A DNA stretch of 29,878 nucleotides from Phaeoceros laevis (lineage: Eukaryota > Anthocerotophyta > Anthocerotopsida > Notothyladales). The notes beneath the pieces were generated by a model. It was not told the DNA's origin. It ran no database searches and saw only the letters and a program-made list of their open reading frames with translations. The translations under genes and the position numbers were made by a program. The stretch spans positions 1 through 29,878 of the forward strand of contig JBNGIQ010007839.1 of NCBI GenBank assembly GCA_049999765.1. The letters are read 5' to 3'. Shown here in pieces: positions 9,828-19,508 of this stretch; position 1 is the first letter of the stretch, and each line of letters starts with the position of its first letter.

Positions 9828-10625
9828 CAGTCAGGTCACATTTTTTCAGGTCCCGACCCAGTAATGTTTCACATGCAGTCGTCTGAAGAGTTTGTCTCTT
9901 GAAAAATGTCAAATGCCGGAAAATGTCGCCTCTCACAAGGGTGGAATGTCTTCTTCTTAGAAAGGCGGCACTCACTTCAACAATGTATACTTTCATATAT
10001 TTATCAGACTTTCCAACCAACCTCTTTTTCCTGCTTTTGGAATGTGGCAGGCTGCTAAGCTGAATTACACGAGGACCTAACTAGTTGCATCGTCCCGCTT
10101 GGAACATCTGTATCATCTATGCGCATGCATTCCCCGACTCTAGTGCAGTTAGGTCACATTTTTTCAAGTCCCGACCCAGTAATGTTTCACATGCGACTGT
10201 CGTCTCAAGCGTTTGTCTCTCGAAAAATGTTAAGTGCCGGAAAATGTCGTCTCTCACAAGGGTGGAACGTCTTCTTCCTAGAAAGGCTGCACCCACTCCA
10301 ACAATGTATACTTTCATAGATTTATCAGACTTTCCAACCAACCTATTTTTCCTCCTTTTGGAATGTAGCATGCTGCTAAGCTAAACTACACGAGGACCTA
10401 GCTAGCTGCATCGTCCCGCTTGGAATATCTGTATTATCTATGTGCAGTTAGGTCACATTTTTTCAGGTCCCGACCCAGTAATATTTCACATGCAGTAGTC
10501 TGAAGAGTTTGTCTCTCGAAAAATGTCAAATGCCGGAAAATGTCGTTCCTCACAAGGGTGAAACGTCTTCTTCCTAGAAAGGCGGCACTCACTCCAAGAA
10601 TGTATACTTTCATAGATTTATCACG
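9828..10625. repeat. Array of ~320-bp repeat units (2.5 copies)
   Basis: A partial unit lies at 9828-10008, a full unit at about 10009-10330 and a third at 10331-10625, all in the same orientation and similar to 7052-7399. Each contains the block ggtcacattttttcaggtcc (one copy has a variant base) and the end ctttcatagatttatca. Minus-strand ORFs of about 80-110 codons recur in several units (motif ACETLLGRDLKKCDLTA), but they may only reflect DNA similarity. The units mark the junction between the two DUF26 segments and are plausible substrates for the unequal exchange that made the duplication. Confidence 0.85.
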
Positions 10626-11464
10626 CTAGAAGTATGCCCATGTAAACTCTGATAGATTCATCAGCCTAGAAATAATTTCATGTGAAGGCAACTCTGGTAT
10701 TCCAAAATATCTATGACAATTTCAAGCTTTGTTCAATCCATACTACCTCATACATTTGGAGCTTATGCTATAATTCAGCAATCCTAAGCTACTATGCCGA
10801 AGCTATTTCCACTCGGGCATCTCTAGGAATAGCTAAAAACCTAGTCTGAAGTGCTGCAAACCCAAGAGCTTTAAAGTCTTTGCTATGAAAACGGTCTTTG
10901 AAGTCTTTGCTCAGAATCTTGTGTGTATTCATTTAACTTTGCTCCCAATCTTGTGTGTATTCATTGAATGGCACATAATAGTGGACATTTGAAGTATAAA
11001 AGACGTCAACATAATTATTTCCTATTTTGATATACTCTAGGGATAGCAAAGTAGATTCCGAACACATAAGTCAATGCAATCTCATATTCTATCCTATACC
11101 TAATCATTCCATGGGAAAAGCTTTGATTACTTATAATTGCTGTCTTCTTTACTTATAATTTATTATAATACCTCGAACTACGTAAAAATGTAACCAATAA
11201 AAGGATATATGATGTACAAATGAAAGTTCTAAAATATGCTTAAGATATTTGAGCTTACGTGGAATCGGTATAGCGCGGCTCCTTGTTACTACTACTACTA
11301 CTAGCTTGAACAACTTGAATATCTTATGAGAGAAATCCTAAGAGAAATCCAATGATGTATGTGAACCATGCTAACTAATTGGTGATAGAAGAGAAATCCA
11401 GTGATGTATGTGAAAGAAAAGAAAAATCCAATAATGTATGTGAACTATGCTAACTAATTGGTGC

Positions 11465-11564
11465 NNNNNNNNNNNNNNNNNNNNNNNNNNNNNNNNNNNN
11501 NNNNNNNNNNNNNNNNNNNNNNNNNNNNNNNNNNNNNNNNNNNNNNNNNNNNNNNNNNNNNNNN
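11465..11564. other. 100-N assembly gap in the promoter of DUF26 gene B
   Basis: Exactly 100 Ns, the usual placeholder for a gap of unknown size. Sequence resumes four bases before the ATG equivalent to 8376, so the coding region is complete but the proximal promoter is missing. Confidence 0.95.
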
Positions 11565-11600
11565 AGTATGATGCAAACTCATAGTTTGAGCTTGAAAAAA

Positions 11601-12110
11601 ATGGCAATCAAATACAATAGTTCCTCGTTGCTTGCCTTACTTGTAGTGATACTCTTTTGTGATTTCAAACTTTCTGGAGCTAAACCAGTTGCGCCTATAA
11701 AACTTGCTAACTATAAGTGTTCAAGTGAGGTATTTTCTGCACTTGAAGAATTTGATAAAAATGCCCTTCGTACGTATGTCTACCTTATGGTAAATGTTAT
11801 GAAAGATCGGTTAGCCTACAGCAGCATATATCCTTTAGATGATCTTAAAGGCTATGCCATGAATATTGCAAATTTTCGGGGAAACATCAAATGCAATGAC
11901 AACTTGGGTCCCTTTTTCCAGTTTCAATGTTATTTATGTTTAACTTACATAGCAGGAGCAATGTTAGATGTATATTGCCCCAATCATAAAGGTGCCATAG
12001 GCCTTGGTGAAAGCCAATATTGTGCCATTGATTATATGTTGGGTGGACAACCACAACCACCACCTCCTAGCTTTTGCCCTGCATCACAATTGCAACATCA
12101 CATAAAATAG
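11601..12110 (+). CDS. Secreted DUF26 (Gnk2/stress-antifung) single-domain protein, copy B
   Basis: This 169-residue tandem paralogue of the gene at 8409 has the same signal-peptide layout and all seven mature cysteines conserved, including C-x11-C-x2-C, the CPNHKGA segment and the C-terminal SFCPAS. By my hand count the two genes differ at about 31 codons that change the amino acid and about 10 that do not, plus one deleted Asn codon near the C-terminus. The changes cluster between the first cysteine and the C-x11-C block and spare the cysteines. The open frame is intact, so the copy is probably functional. It is expected to be an apoplastic, possibly carbohydrate-binding or antifungal protein by family; that role is inference. 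The start was chosen as in copy A. Confidence 0.88.
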   Translation: MAIKYNSSSLLALLVVILFCDFKLSGAKPVAPIKLANYKCSSEVFSALEEFDKNALRTYVYLMVNVMKDRLAYSSIYPLDDLKGYAMNIANFRGNIKCNDNLGPFFQFQCYLCLTYIAGAMLDVYCPNHKGAIGLGESQYCAIDYMLGGQPQPPPPSFCPASQLQHHIK

Positions 12111-12629
12111 TAGATTTTTTATGAGTAATTATTTAAGATTTATTCTATGAGTAATTTGTTCTAGAACTTGTAGTACATAAGTTACAAGCACACGTGAGTA
12201 AATTTTTGGAACTGTACCATGCTTCCAAGAGATGAAGTTCGACGAACTTAGTTTTAAGAAGAAAATAGAGGCAAAAAGCATTTCAGTCATGATAATACAT
12301 AGCCTGGAGCTGCTGACTTGTCTAGTGTGATTGTGAGATAAACACTCCAAATAATTGAATTGCATTCCAAGTGTAACTGAATTATTTACTATGGTTTAAG
12401 TTATGTGGCATGAAGCTTGTTAATAAGTTCCCATCAATTTTTTTAATATATGTGTGTTAAAGGACAAGTCCCTACATATAGAGGATGTACAAAATCCACA
12501 TAATTAGATTTGTAGGACAATTTGAAGGTCCCTAACAACATATTGCTAAGGTTCAAGAAGAAGAAGTCGTCTTTTACTACGTGTTTGATGGGTTTAAAAG
12601 GGCCACACAAAGGCCGTATGACGTAGTGT

Positions 12630-13020
12630 CCTTGGCAAAACGAGCTGAGTTCACTCCGGATTTTATCGATAAGCCAATTAATTGAGAGAAGTTACGGCGC
12701 TGAAAAACTGAATCTGCTTGTGGTACCCCCGGACCAGGAGACGACGGCCCTCTGGTCGTGGCTACTGCTCAAGGTCCTTGTTCTCGAGTCCCCACCTCCA
12801 AGTAAGTTGTGCTTGTCATCTTCTTCTTTTCTGGATTCCGTGAAAGAATCTCCGAAGTCTCTGCATGGCCTTCAATTCCGACCCTACAACACTCGAGAAT
12901 ATAAGTGGGCTGCAAAGCCCAGATGCAGGAAAAGGACCACAATCCGCCTGGTAAGCCTCACCCACAGTCGTGTGACCACCATCCGGTGCGGATTTTGGGA
13001 GCCTGTCTTCACAAGGAGGG
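12630..13020 (+). other. Copy B of the possible orphan exon and GC-rich tail
   Basis: This is homologous to 9440-9828. An extra base near 12672 (gataagccaatt versus gataaccaatt) breaks the frame seen in copy A, while the gtaagt donor-like site after the ccacctcc run (about 12802) is kept. Confidence 0.35.
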
Positions 13021-13102
13021 ATAACCACCAGAGCTGGTCTCGGACCGGTTTTCAAGCGCTCGCCAGCATATTCTAAGCTAGGGCCAAGCGTTCTTGCACA
13101 GA

Positions 13103-13681
13103 TTAAGGTTTTCTGGACGATGCAGGAGAGGCTGGCTTAGAGGACGCCGCAGAGGTACAACTAGGTTGTGAGGCAGGTGCGCCACGAGATGATGCAGGAG
13201 ACGCAGGCTTGGAGCATGGGGGAGAGGTGCTTGGCTGTGAAGCAGGTGCTACACGTTGGGGGCATGACGGAGCAGCAGGAGACGCAGGCTTGGAGGAGGA
13301 TGCCGGGGAGGTGCAGGGCTGAGAGGCATGTTGGGAAGACGGCGCAGGAGAGGCAGGCTTGGAAAGGAGTGGACAAGCAGTCTTGGCGGAGGGGGTAGGG
13401 GAGGCTGGCTTTGAGTCAGGCTTGGGCTTCTTGGCTGTGGGGTCAGGGAAGTAGGCATGCCACTCAAAGTCGGGGCAGTCGTTGGTGTTGCTGCGAGCCT
13501 TGTCTGGCTGGTAAGGCGGGGGCTTGCCGCAGTGAGCCGGTGGCGGCATACGCAATGCGAGCGTCACATCCGTGGCCCTGCGCCCCCACCAGAGTGTGTC
13601 CCAGTGCGGATCGAAATTGGGGTTGTCTGTCCACATAGATTTCCGCCTGGCTCCCTGCGGCTTTCTCCCCCTTACAGCCAT
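13103..13681 (-). CDS. Unrecognised Trp/Pro-rich protein with SKPASPA repeats
   Basis: The open minus-strand frame runs on upstream to 14110. I place the start at the ATG at 13681 (gcATGGCT), giving 192 residues. Residues 1-15 are basic. Residues 16-85 form a compact segment rich in Trp, Pro and His (DNPNFDPHWDTLWWGRRATD, then a motif ending DCPDFEWHAYFPDP). The rest is low-complexity Ser/Pro/Ala with five SKPASP units spaced about 17-27 residues apart, interleaved with CTS/CPQ cysteines. Such tails resemble cell-wall or linker regions, but there is no signal peptide at this start. I do not recognise the family. The repeat tail is compositionally open in several frames, so the coding call rests mostly on residues 16-85 and is uncertain. 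Confidence 0.4.
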   Translation of the reverse strand: MAVRGRKPQGARRKSMWTDNPNFDPHWDTLWWGRRATDVTLALRMPPPAHCGKPPPYQPDKARSNTNDCPDFEWHAYFPDPTAKKPKPDSKPASPTPSAKTACPLLSKPASPAPSSQHASQPCTSPASSSKPASPAAPSCPQRVAPASQPSTSPPCSKPASPASSRGAPASQPSCTSAASSKPASPASSRKP

Positions 13682-14245
13682 GCTTCCTGGCAGAGGCAGG
13701 CAAGCACAATTGCCAAGCTGCGAGACGACTGGGAAGCAAGAGGACGATTCAGGGGAGCAGTTCCTGGAAGATCGGGTAACTAGGGAGCAAATGCGCCCCT
13801 TGAGTATCTCTCCAATGTAAGTTGCCTGGATGCCACGTGTCGTTGGAACGAAGACTCCATTCCGAGAGCTTCGCGTTTGAGGCTGCCTGGGCAGAATAGG
13901 ACAAGGACCCTTGCTGCTGTGGGAAGGACCAAGTGAATCATGTCTGCAGGTGGGTGAACTTGGGTGTTCTGGTTCAAAGAAATGGCGAAGCACGAGGTTT
14001 GAGTGCCCATTTTGTAAATGCTTATTGAAGGAGTCTTGTACCTGCAAGCCTGCTGACATGTTGCCCTGGACGACTGTCTCTAATAGGAAGGTAAGCCCTG
14101 TCGCCTGCACTGCAAGAGTCTGCTGCTTATTCTAGAAGTTCCTTCGGTTGTCGTCGGTTGCTTGCCACTAGAGTATTGCATTGACCTGAGATATGTTGGA
14201 TTCTCTACATACAAATTTTGGTGATCAAGGCAGAACTACCCAGAG
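13682..14245. other. Intergenic stretch between the Pro-rich ORF and the transporter
   Basis: The minus-strand frame continues open to 14110 but its sequence shows no domain. It probably holds the 5' region of the Pro-rich ORF and the 3' UTR of the transporter gene ending at 14246. Confidence 0.35.
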
Positions 14246-16124
14246 CTAGGAGGAAGAATCTTCACCTTGAGGTGGTGGAGGTTGGCAAACCCGACCAGCA
14301 TCTAACATGCCTTGGGTGTTGTCGATGAAGAGGTGCAAAAGTACAACAGGGACCAAGATCACTATCAACAGGTAGATAAACACCGTTCTCAGATCTCCGA
14401 AGGCTTGACTGAGGAATGCCACCAGCAAGGGCCCCAACCACGAGCTGCCTTTGGAACTCAGAGCGAAGAGGGTGAACATGGCTGCTTCCTGTTGCACGGG
14501 AATCAAGTCCACATACAGAGTCCTGGAATAAGAGGACAGGGCACCGAAGGAAATACCGTACCAGCCAGCAAATACGAACATCTCCAAGCTACTCTTGAGT
14601 CCCCAGGATCCAGCAGGCGTGAAAAAACCCAGGATTCCATAAGCGGGCAGTGTGCTCATTAGAAGCAGCCCGATCATCACCATAAAATTGTTGTCCCACT
14701 TCATCTTATTCTGAACAAAAGCGAATATGGGGTTCCCGACGATGGCAAAGAATCCCACCAGCACCACCAACCCCACCAGTTCCGTGGTGGTCATGCAGAG
14801 CTCCTGCTGTGCGAAGAGGGCCCCTGTCTGGTTCAAGGTGGTGTAGCCATCCGAGTAGACAAAGTAGATGAGGAGGTACCGGAACGCATATTTGTAGCGG
14901 GTGGAAGCTTTCAGCAGCTCCCATATTCTTCCCCACCCGAAGGAGAAACCAGCTCCTTTGGGGAGAGGGGGGCCAGGCCTGCTCTTCACCCACAAGAAGC
15001 TAGGAATGGAGAGCAGTGCCCACCACAGCCCTCCTATCACACAGGTGAGCCTCAAAATGAGATCCAGGGACCAACGCCACAGTGAAGGAGACAATGATGC
15101 AGACAGCCCCGAGCACGCTGCCCACATTTATTCCTGCCAAAGAGATGGCATTTTCCACCTGGGTTCGGATTTCCAACTGGTCTTTCAGAGGCAGGTTGGA
15201 CTCCATAGCTTCAATCACCTTGGGAGAGGCATCTGTGAGTGCTGGCAGATAGCTGTTGTAGCAGATGTAAGACATTCCGTAGCACACATTGGTCACAATT
15301 AGGATAACTCCCGACACCCACCACAGAGAAGGTTTGTAGAGGCCGAAACAGACAAGGCACCCGGCCACCCCCACAGCTGTTCCGTTGATCCAAATGCTTC
15401 TCCGCCATCTTCCGTAGTCGGAGAAGGGGCCGTAGGAAATGAAGACAAGCAGTTGAAAGATGATGGAAACTCCAATGGCAACCGTGGTGAAGGCAACAGG
15501 GTCAATTCCCAGGCTCCCAATGTGCACTCTCAGGGGAGGAACGTCCCGATACCTGCACTTGAGGCGCCATACCAGACAACTCATCCATCAGGCCAGGTTG
15601 CACATTTTGTCCTGCTCTTGGAGAAAATCAGTGCAGAGCTAGGCCAGGTTAGGTTAGAGGTGGCAGATGTCACCATACCCGAATTTTGTGAGCAGCTGGT
15701 CGCCCTTTCCAGGAACGCATCTCAGACAGTCAACCTTGTGAGTGGAGTCACAAGTAGGCGGCACACTTTCTCCTAGCTCGTCCCAGGCTCTGCCTGTGGT
15801 GAGAGTCAGTATGAGCAAAGGCAGAAACACTGGAAGCACCGAGCCACTGAAGCCCGAGCTGGATGCCTCGTACAAGTACCACCCCCACAGCTCCTTCTTA
15901 GTAGTCACAAGGGGAGCGCTACTGACCCCAGGGCTCTCTGATGAGCTGGATCTCTCTACATCAGCAGAGGCCGCAGCAGTTGGTGATACGGAGGGGGACT
16001 TGGCTTTCTTGTCCGGCTGCTGCTGCTGATCTTGAATGGACACAAGCTGCACGTAAGAGACTCTTGGATGGACACCGTCATCTTCCCGAACCTCCACTCG
16101 CACAGATGCACCAGACCCCGCCAT
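14246..16124 (-). CDS. Atg22/UMF1-like MFS transporter with a frameshift
   Basis: Two exons: 15679-16124 and 14246-15552, with a 126-bp GT-AG phase-2 intron after the first two bases of a Gly codon. The family is the Atg22/UMF1 branch of the major facilitator superfamily; yeast Atg22 exports amino acids from the vacuole after autophagy. Visible features are a polar N-terminus with a QQQQ run, the entry motif ELWGWYLYE (about 78-86) into the first membrane helix, a C-x7-C-x2-C loop, about a dozen hydrophobic segments, and the C-terminal hallmark GALSSYSRTLYVDLIPVQQE followed by SSKGSSWLGPLL. Exon 2 needs one extra base removed near 15063-15070 to stay in frame; upstream it reads GSVLGAVCIIVSFTVALVP and downstream DLILRLTCVIGGLWW. 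With that, about 583 residues. A sequencing error or a young pseudogene are both possible. Its intact paralogue is at 24750. Confidence 0.85.
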
Positions 16125-16192
16125 CTGCTAGGGCAATCCAAGGCAGTTCTGCTTTGCGCCTCCTAAGACCGGTACCACAAGCATGTCCCGCT

Positions 16193-16204
16193 GCTTAAAT
16201 AAAC
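16193..16204 (-). promoter_or_regulatory. Possible TATA box of the Atg22-like gene
   Basis: The minus strand reads gtttatttaagc about 70 bases before the ATG at 16124, a reasonable distance for a TATA element with a short leader. This rests on position and composition only. Confidence 0.3.
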
Positions 16205-16750
16205 ACAAAAGACTTTGCTTGCGCATCCGCCCCGCAGCTCCCAGCTCAGCCCCGATCAGAGCTTCGCAGCGTTCTCGTTGTTGGCTGCGGGAGGCTTCGG
16301 AATCTACGTCCATCACGAGAACGTGCGTCGGGTTCCTCTCATAAGGGCGCTGCCGGCTCGGTTCCACCGTTGCACCGGTGTCAACATCTATGTTTAGATT
16401 CCCGCCACTGGGGACGACAGGTATAGATTTGTGGGTGAAACCGTGCAACTTAATTATTTTACTCGTTTTATTATCGAGTCAGCACCACACAACGCGCGCA
16501 GCTCCCGTCCATCCTTACTGCCCTGTCCGTCACTCAGTCTACACTCCCCCGTCCATCCTTACTCCGTCCGTCACTCCTGTCTACTCTCTCTAGGCGACAG
16601 ACCTAAAGATTTTTGCTCAAAAAAATTGGTGGTCCAATAAGGGTTAACAGGACTTGCAGGCTGAGTATGTCTGAATACTTTTTCCAAGTAGTAGTAATAG
16701 GAAGATTATGGTGTTTAGCCAACTCCACATGGGAATTGAACACCTCGTCA
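16205..16750. repeat. Upstream region with a ~44-bp imperfect tandem repeat
   Basis: The block cccgtccatccttact occurs at 16504-16519 and again from 16548, each followed by a gtccgtcactc-like stretch and tctac-ctc. No gene is seen in the surrounding region, which lies upstream of the transporter gene. Confidence 0.6.
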
Positions 16751-17000
16751 GGTTTTAGGAATTGAAAACCCCAAGCTGTTCTTGTTGTGCATATTTCACA
16801 TTCCCACCTAAACCATGAGCGTGAATTTTCCTGCCCTCTTCAAGATCTGCCAGAACACCACAAGCCTTACTAGGCTCCACAACTTCCTTCTGCATTTCCT
16901 TGGAACTGCTTTCAAAGCCTTCCAGGCTTGTCCAAGGCTCCAAGCTCAATATTAGTGAACCCCAAAATAACCGCTGTCCAAGAAAAGGCGGTTGCCTGCA
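16750..17000 (-). pseudogene. PPR gene relic 1 of a related pair
   Basis: The minus strand encodes MQKEVVEP, then ACGVLADLEEGRKIHAHGLG, matching PPR repeat and inter-repeat text, with shifts on both sides. About one and a half repeats survive. It is similar at the DNA level to 17655-17880, with indels, so both derive from one ancestor. Confidence 0.7.
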
Positions 17001-17654
17001 AAGCGGTGAAGGAAGTCTTAGGAAGAGAGAAAGGAGCCTATAAAGTATAGTAAGAGCGAAGAATTTCGAAATGCTTGCTGCCGGACCTTTACGATTGGAA
17101 ATGCTGGTGCGATTTGGTTGCTCAAAGTCGAATCTTCTAGAGATGGGACCGAATTTAAAGCCGCGAACGCGCAGGCACAATTCGGAGTCCCGCTAGGCTT
17201 CCGGTTTCTGACTGCGCGCTCCCGACTTCAAGTCTGGTCAAGCCTCTATCGTTTACAGAGCTGAAGGTGGCCCGCCGATTGTTATGTCAGATTGGGGTAC
17301 TTAAGATCTCCTTTGCACTATGGGTTATAATTATATCGCGCTGGCGGTTCGTGCCTTGTGGTCTGNNNNNNNNNNTATGGGTTATAATTATATCGCGCTG
17401 GCGGTTCGTGCCTTGTGGTCTGCTTGCATACAACTATGGCATAGTTCTAGTGCAGGCAAGGTCGCAGTCCGTCGCACTGTCTTCAGGCGTCTTTACGACT
17501 CTCTCGCGAGTGCGGTTTTCCTATTTTTTGCGAATGTGTCGTCCTAGGCAGCGTTCTCCGTGGAAAAAGACAGGGCTGGGGCACTGACTGATGGGGCGTG
17601 CAAGGATGTGCTGACAGCACCACATTGCTTCCACAACCATCTGAAATGGTTCCA
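17001..17654. other. Intergenic, CpG-rich, with a 10-N gap
   Basis: No supported gene. Positions 17319-17365 and 17376-17422 are identical 47-bp blocks on both sides of ten Ns (17366-17375), as at 7231, and are probably an unmerged contig overlap. The flanks are rich in CpG compared with neighbouring DNA. Confidence 0.6.
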
Positions 17655-17880
17655 CAGTTCACATAAATCTTAACAAGACTTGCAGCACTGAATATCTCTG
17701 AAAACCCTTTTCAAGCTGTCCTTGTTGTGTACATTCCCACCTAGTCTTGACAGCATGAGCATTGGCTGGAGCCACAACTTCCTTCTGCATTGCCTTGAAC
17801 AGTTTCAAAGCCGTCCAGGCTTGTCCGAGCTCAATGTACCCCAAAACAACAGCTGTCCAAGAACAAGCCGTTCACTGGGG
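17655..17880 (-). pseudogene. PPR gene relic 2 of a related pair
   Basis: The minus-strand reading includes GYIELGQAWTALKLFKAMQK followed by EVVAP and AHAVKTRWECTQQGQLEKGF, recognisable PPR repeat text missing the middle of the repeat present in relic 1 (the CGVLADLEEGRKIHAH part). Too short and rearranged to be functional. Confidence 0.7.
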
Positions 17881-19441
17881 CAGCTTCTAAATTGAGAGCA
17901 ATAGGAAGACTGCGGTACCGGTACTTCACAAATGTGTGCACCAAGTGTTCGCCGAGTGACAGGTCCAATTCTAGTCCATTCTCAGCAATAACTTCCTATG
18001 GCTGCAGGCTTGTAGTAAGCAGCTGAGACGTGGCGAGAGGGCACAATATTAATGTTGCCAAGTAGGTGGAGCGCATCCGATATTGCTGGGCAAGCTGTCC
18101 TCCTGACATACATGTATAGATGCTCCGACTCTTTTTCATCCTGGTATCCTGTTGTGCTATAATTTTTTCAGGTTACATCCGCCCACAAATTCGCAGCCTT
18201 GAAATTGCCTTGAACTCCGATATTGAATAGAGGCCGCAGCCGGTGAAAGAAAATATACAGCTTTTTTCTGTAGATCAGCAGAGAAGCCAAACACTGGAGT
18301 CACGTGCTGCTGCCTTTGCAAGCTTCAAGACCTGTATAAACTGCACCCGAACCCACACTGTACCGTTGTGTTTCTTTTGATGGATGTGACCTGGAGTTTA
18401 ACTTTGTACGAGGCTGGAACTGACTTCAAGGCAGGTGACTGGATGGCCAAAGGCCCTTGCGTTTGTAGTCTCCAGGAACTACAACAGCAATGCTGAACAG
18501 ATACTTCAAAGTGGCATATCATCGAGCTTGGAGCGCAACCAGGTCTGCGAACTTGCATATGCCAGTTGAAAGCACAGGTTGCAGCATATGGCACTTTCTC
18601 GTCTTTACACTTCTGACTCTGCATCTTGGACTCTGTAGCTGTTTCGGTGCCACCTGACTTTTTGCACAGATTTGAGGATTCTTATTTCGCTAACAAACTA
18701 GTGAGCTCTTTAGCAGCAGCAGCCCATGCATCCACGTCTTGCTTAGAATGAGTTGAGCCGCCTGCAGGTACCAACATACGTCTCTTTTCTTCAGCCGGGT
18801 TGTGGTCAACACCATATCACCTGACTTTATTTAAATTTGCTGATGCAGGGATCCGAACCAATAGATGTCGTTGAGTGCGACGTGCGGTGCCAGTGTTGGT
18901 TAACTTCGTATACAAGGTTCTTCAGAATGGACTTGAAGTCCTGAAGTAAGAAGGGCCTGGACAAGGTGCACCATGATGGCGTTTTCATATCTATTAACAT
19001 CATTACAGGTTCTGTTCTTTTTTTTGTGAGCCATGTTTCTCACCATGTCATGGCAAGACTCTGGACGTTATACATTAGGCAGTATCCTATGACTTGTCTT
19101 GAGTAATTTTGCCGATAATTGTTGTAACAAATTAACAATCGCACTGATGTTAACATTTAGTGATTCGGAAACTGTAGTTACAACAACTTGAAGTTAAGGA
19201 TGTGCTTGAGATGGAGGTTAAGCTTTTGGGAAGCACTGGATTTCTATTTTGTTATATATCATCCTTATCGGCCTCTTATTCCTGAAGCAAGGCTGCTAGT
19301 TTCGTTACCTGTAACTGGATTGCTTACACATTGGAATTTCTGCTCATTCCAACTCAGTTGCCAGCACATCACACGAGCAGAACTCGAACACCCTTAGTAG
19401 CTACAACTTCTTAACGTGCTGTTCATTTCTCCATGGGAGAC

Positions 19442-19508
19442 GTCTCTTGTCAATGATTCCTACAGAACTTGTCTCTTGTCAATGATCCTACAGAACATGT
19501 CTCTTGTA
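19442..19508. repeat. ~29-bp tandem repeat, about 2.3 units
   Basis: The sequence gtctcttgtcaatgatt/ccctacagaac starts at 19442, again at 19471, and a third time (gtctcttgta) at 19499. Confidence 0.8.

Larger units (their letters stand above)
7050..9828. repeat. Segmental direct duplication, copy A
   Basis: This segment is collinear with 10332-13020. Both begin with a ~320-bp repeat unit (tttcca-ccaacctc/attttt-cct...). Both continue through the same AT-rich promoter region, a DUF26 gene, its 3' flank and a more GC-rich tail, ending at ttttgg-agcctgtcttcacaag. The two gene starts are 3192 bp apart. Similarity is high but imperfect, with small indels throughout, so the duplication is not very recent. 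Confidence 0.9.
10332..13020. repeat. Segmental direct duplication, copy B
   Basis: Collinear partner of 7050-9828. It carries its own DUF26 gene, a private insertion with an (act)n run at about 11258-11306 (gcgcggctccttgttactac), and a 100-N gap at 11465-11564 that removes part of the promoter region. Copy A has roughly 190 bp in the corresponding interval. Confidence 0.9.

Noticed and set aside
9691-10371. Minus-strand ORFs with the motif ACETLLGRDLKKCDLTA in the 320-bp repeats
   Set aside because: The similarity between copies is explained by DNA repeat identity. I saw no domain, and units differ by indels.
13682-14110. Extending the Pro-rich ORF to the upstream Met at 14110
   Set aside because: The extra 143 residues show no biased or recognisable sequence, while the ATG at 13681 has a better context directly before the structured segment.
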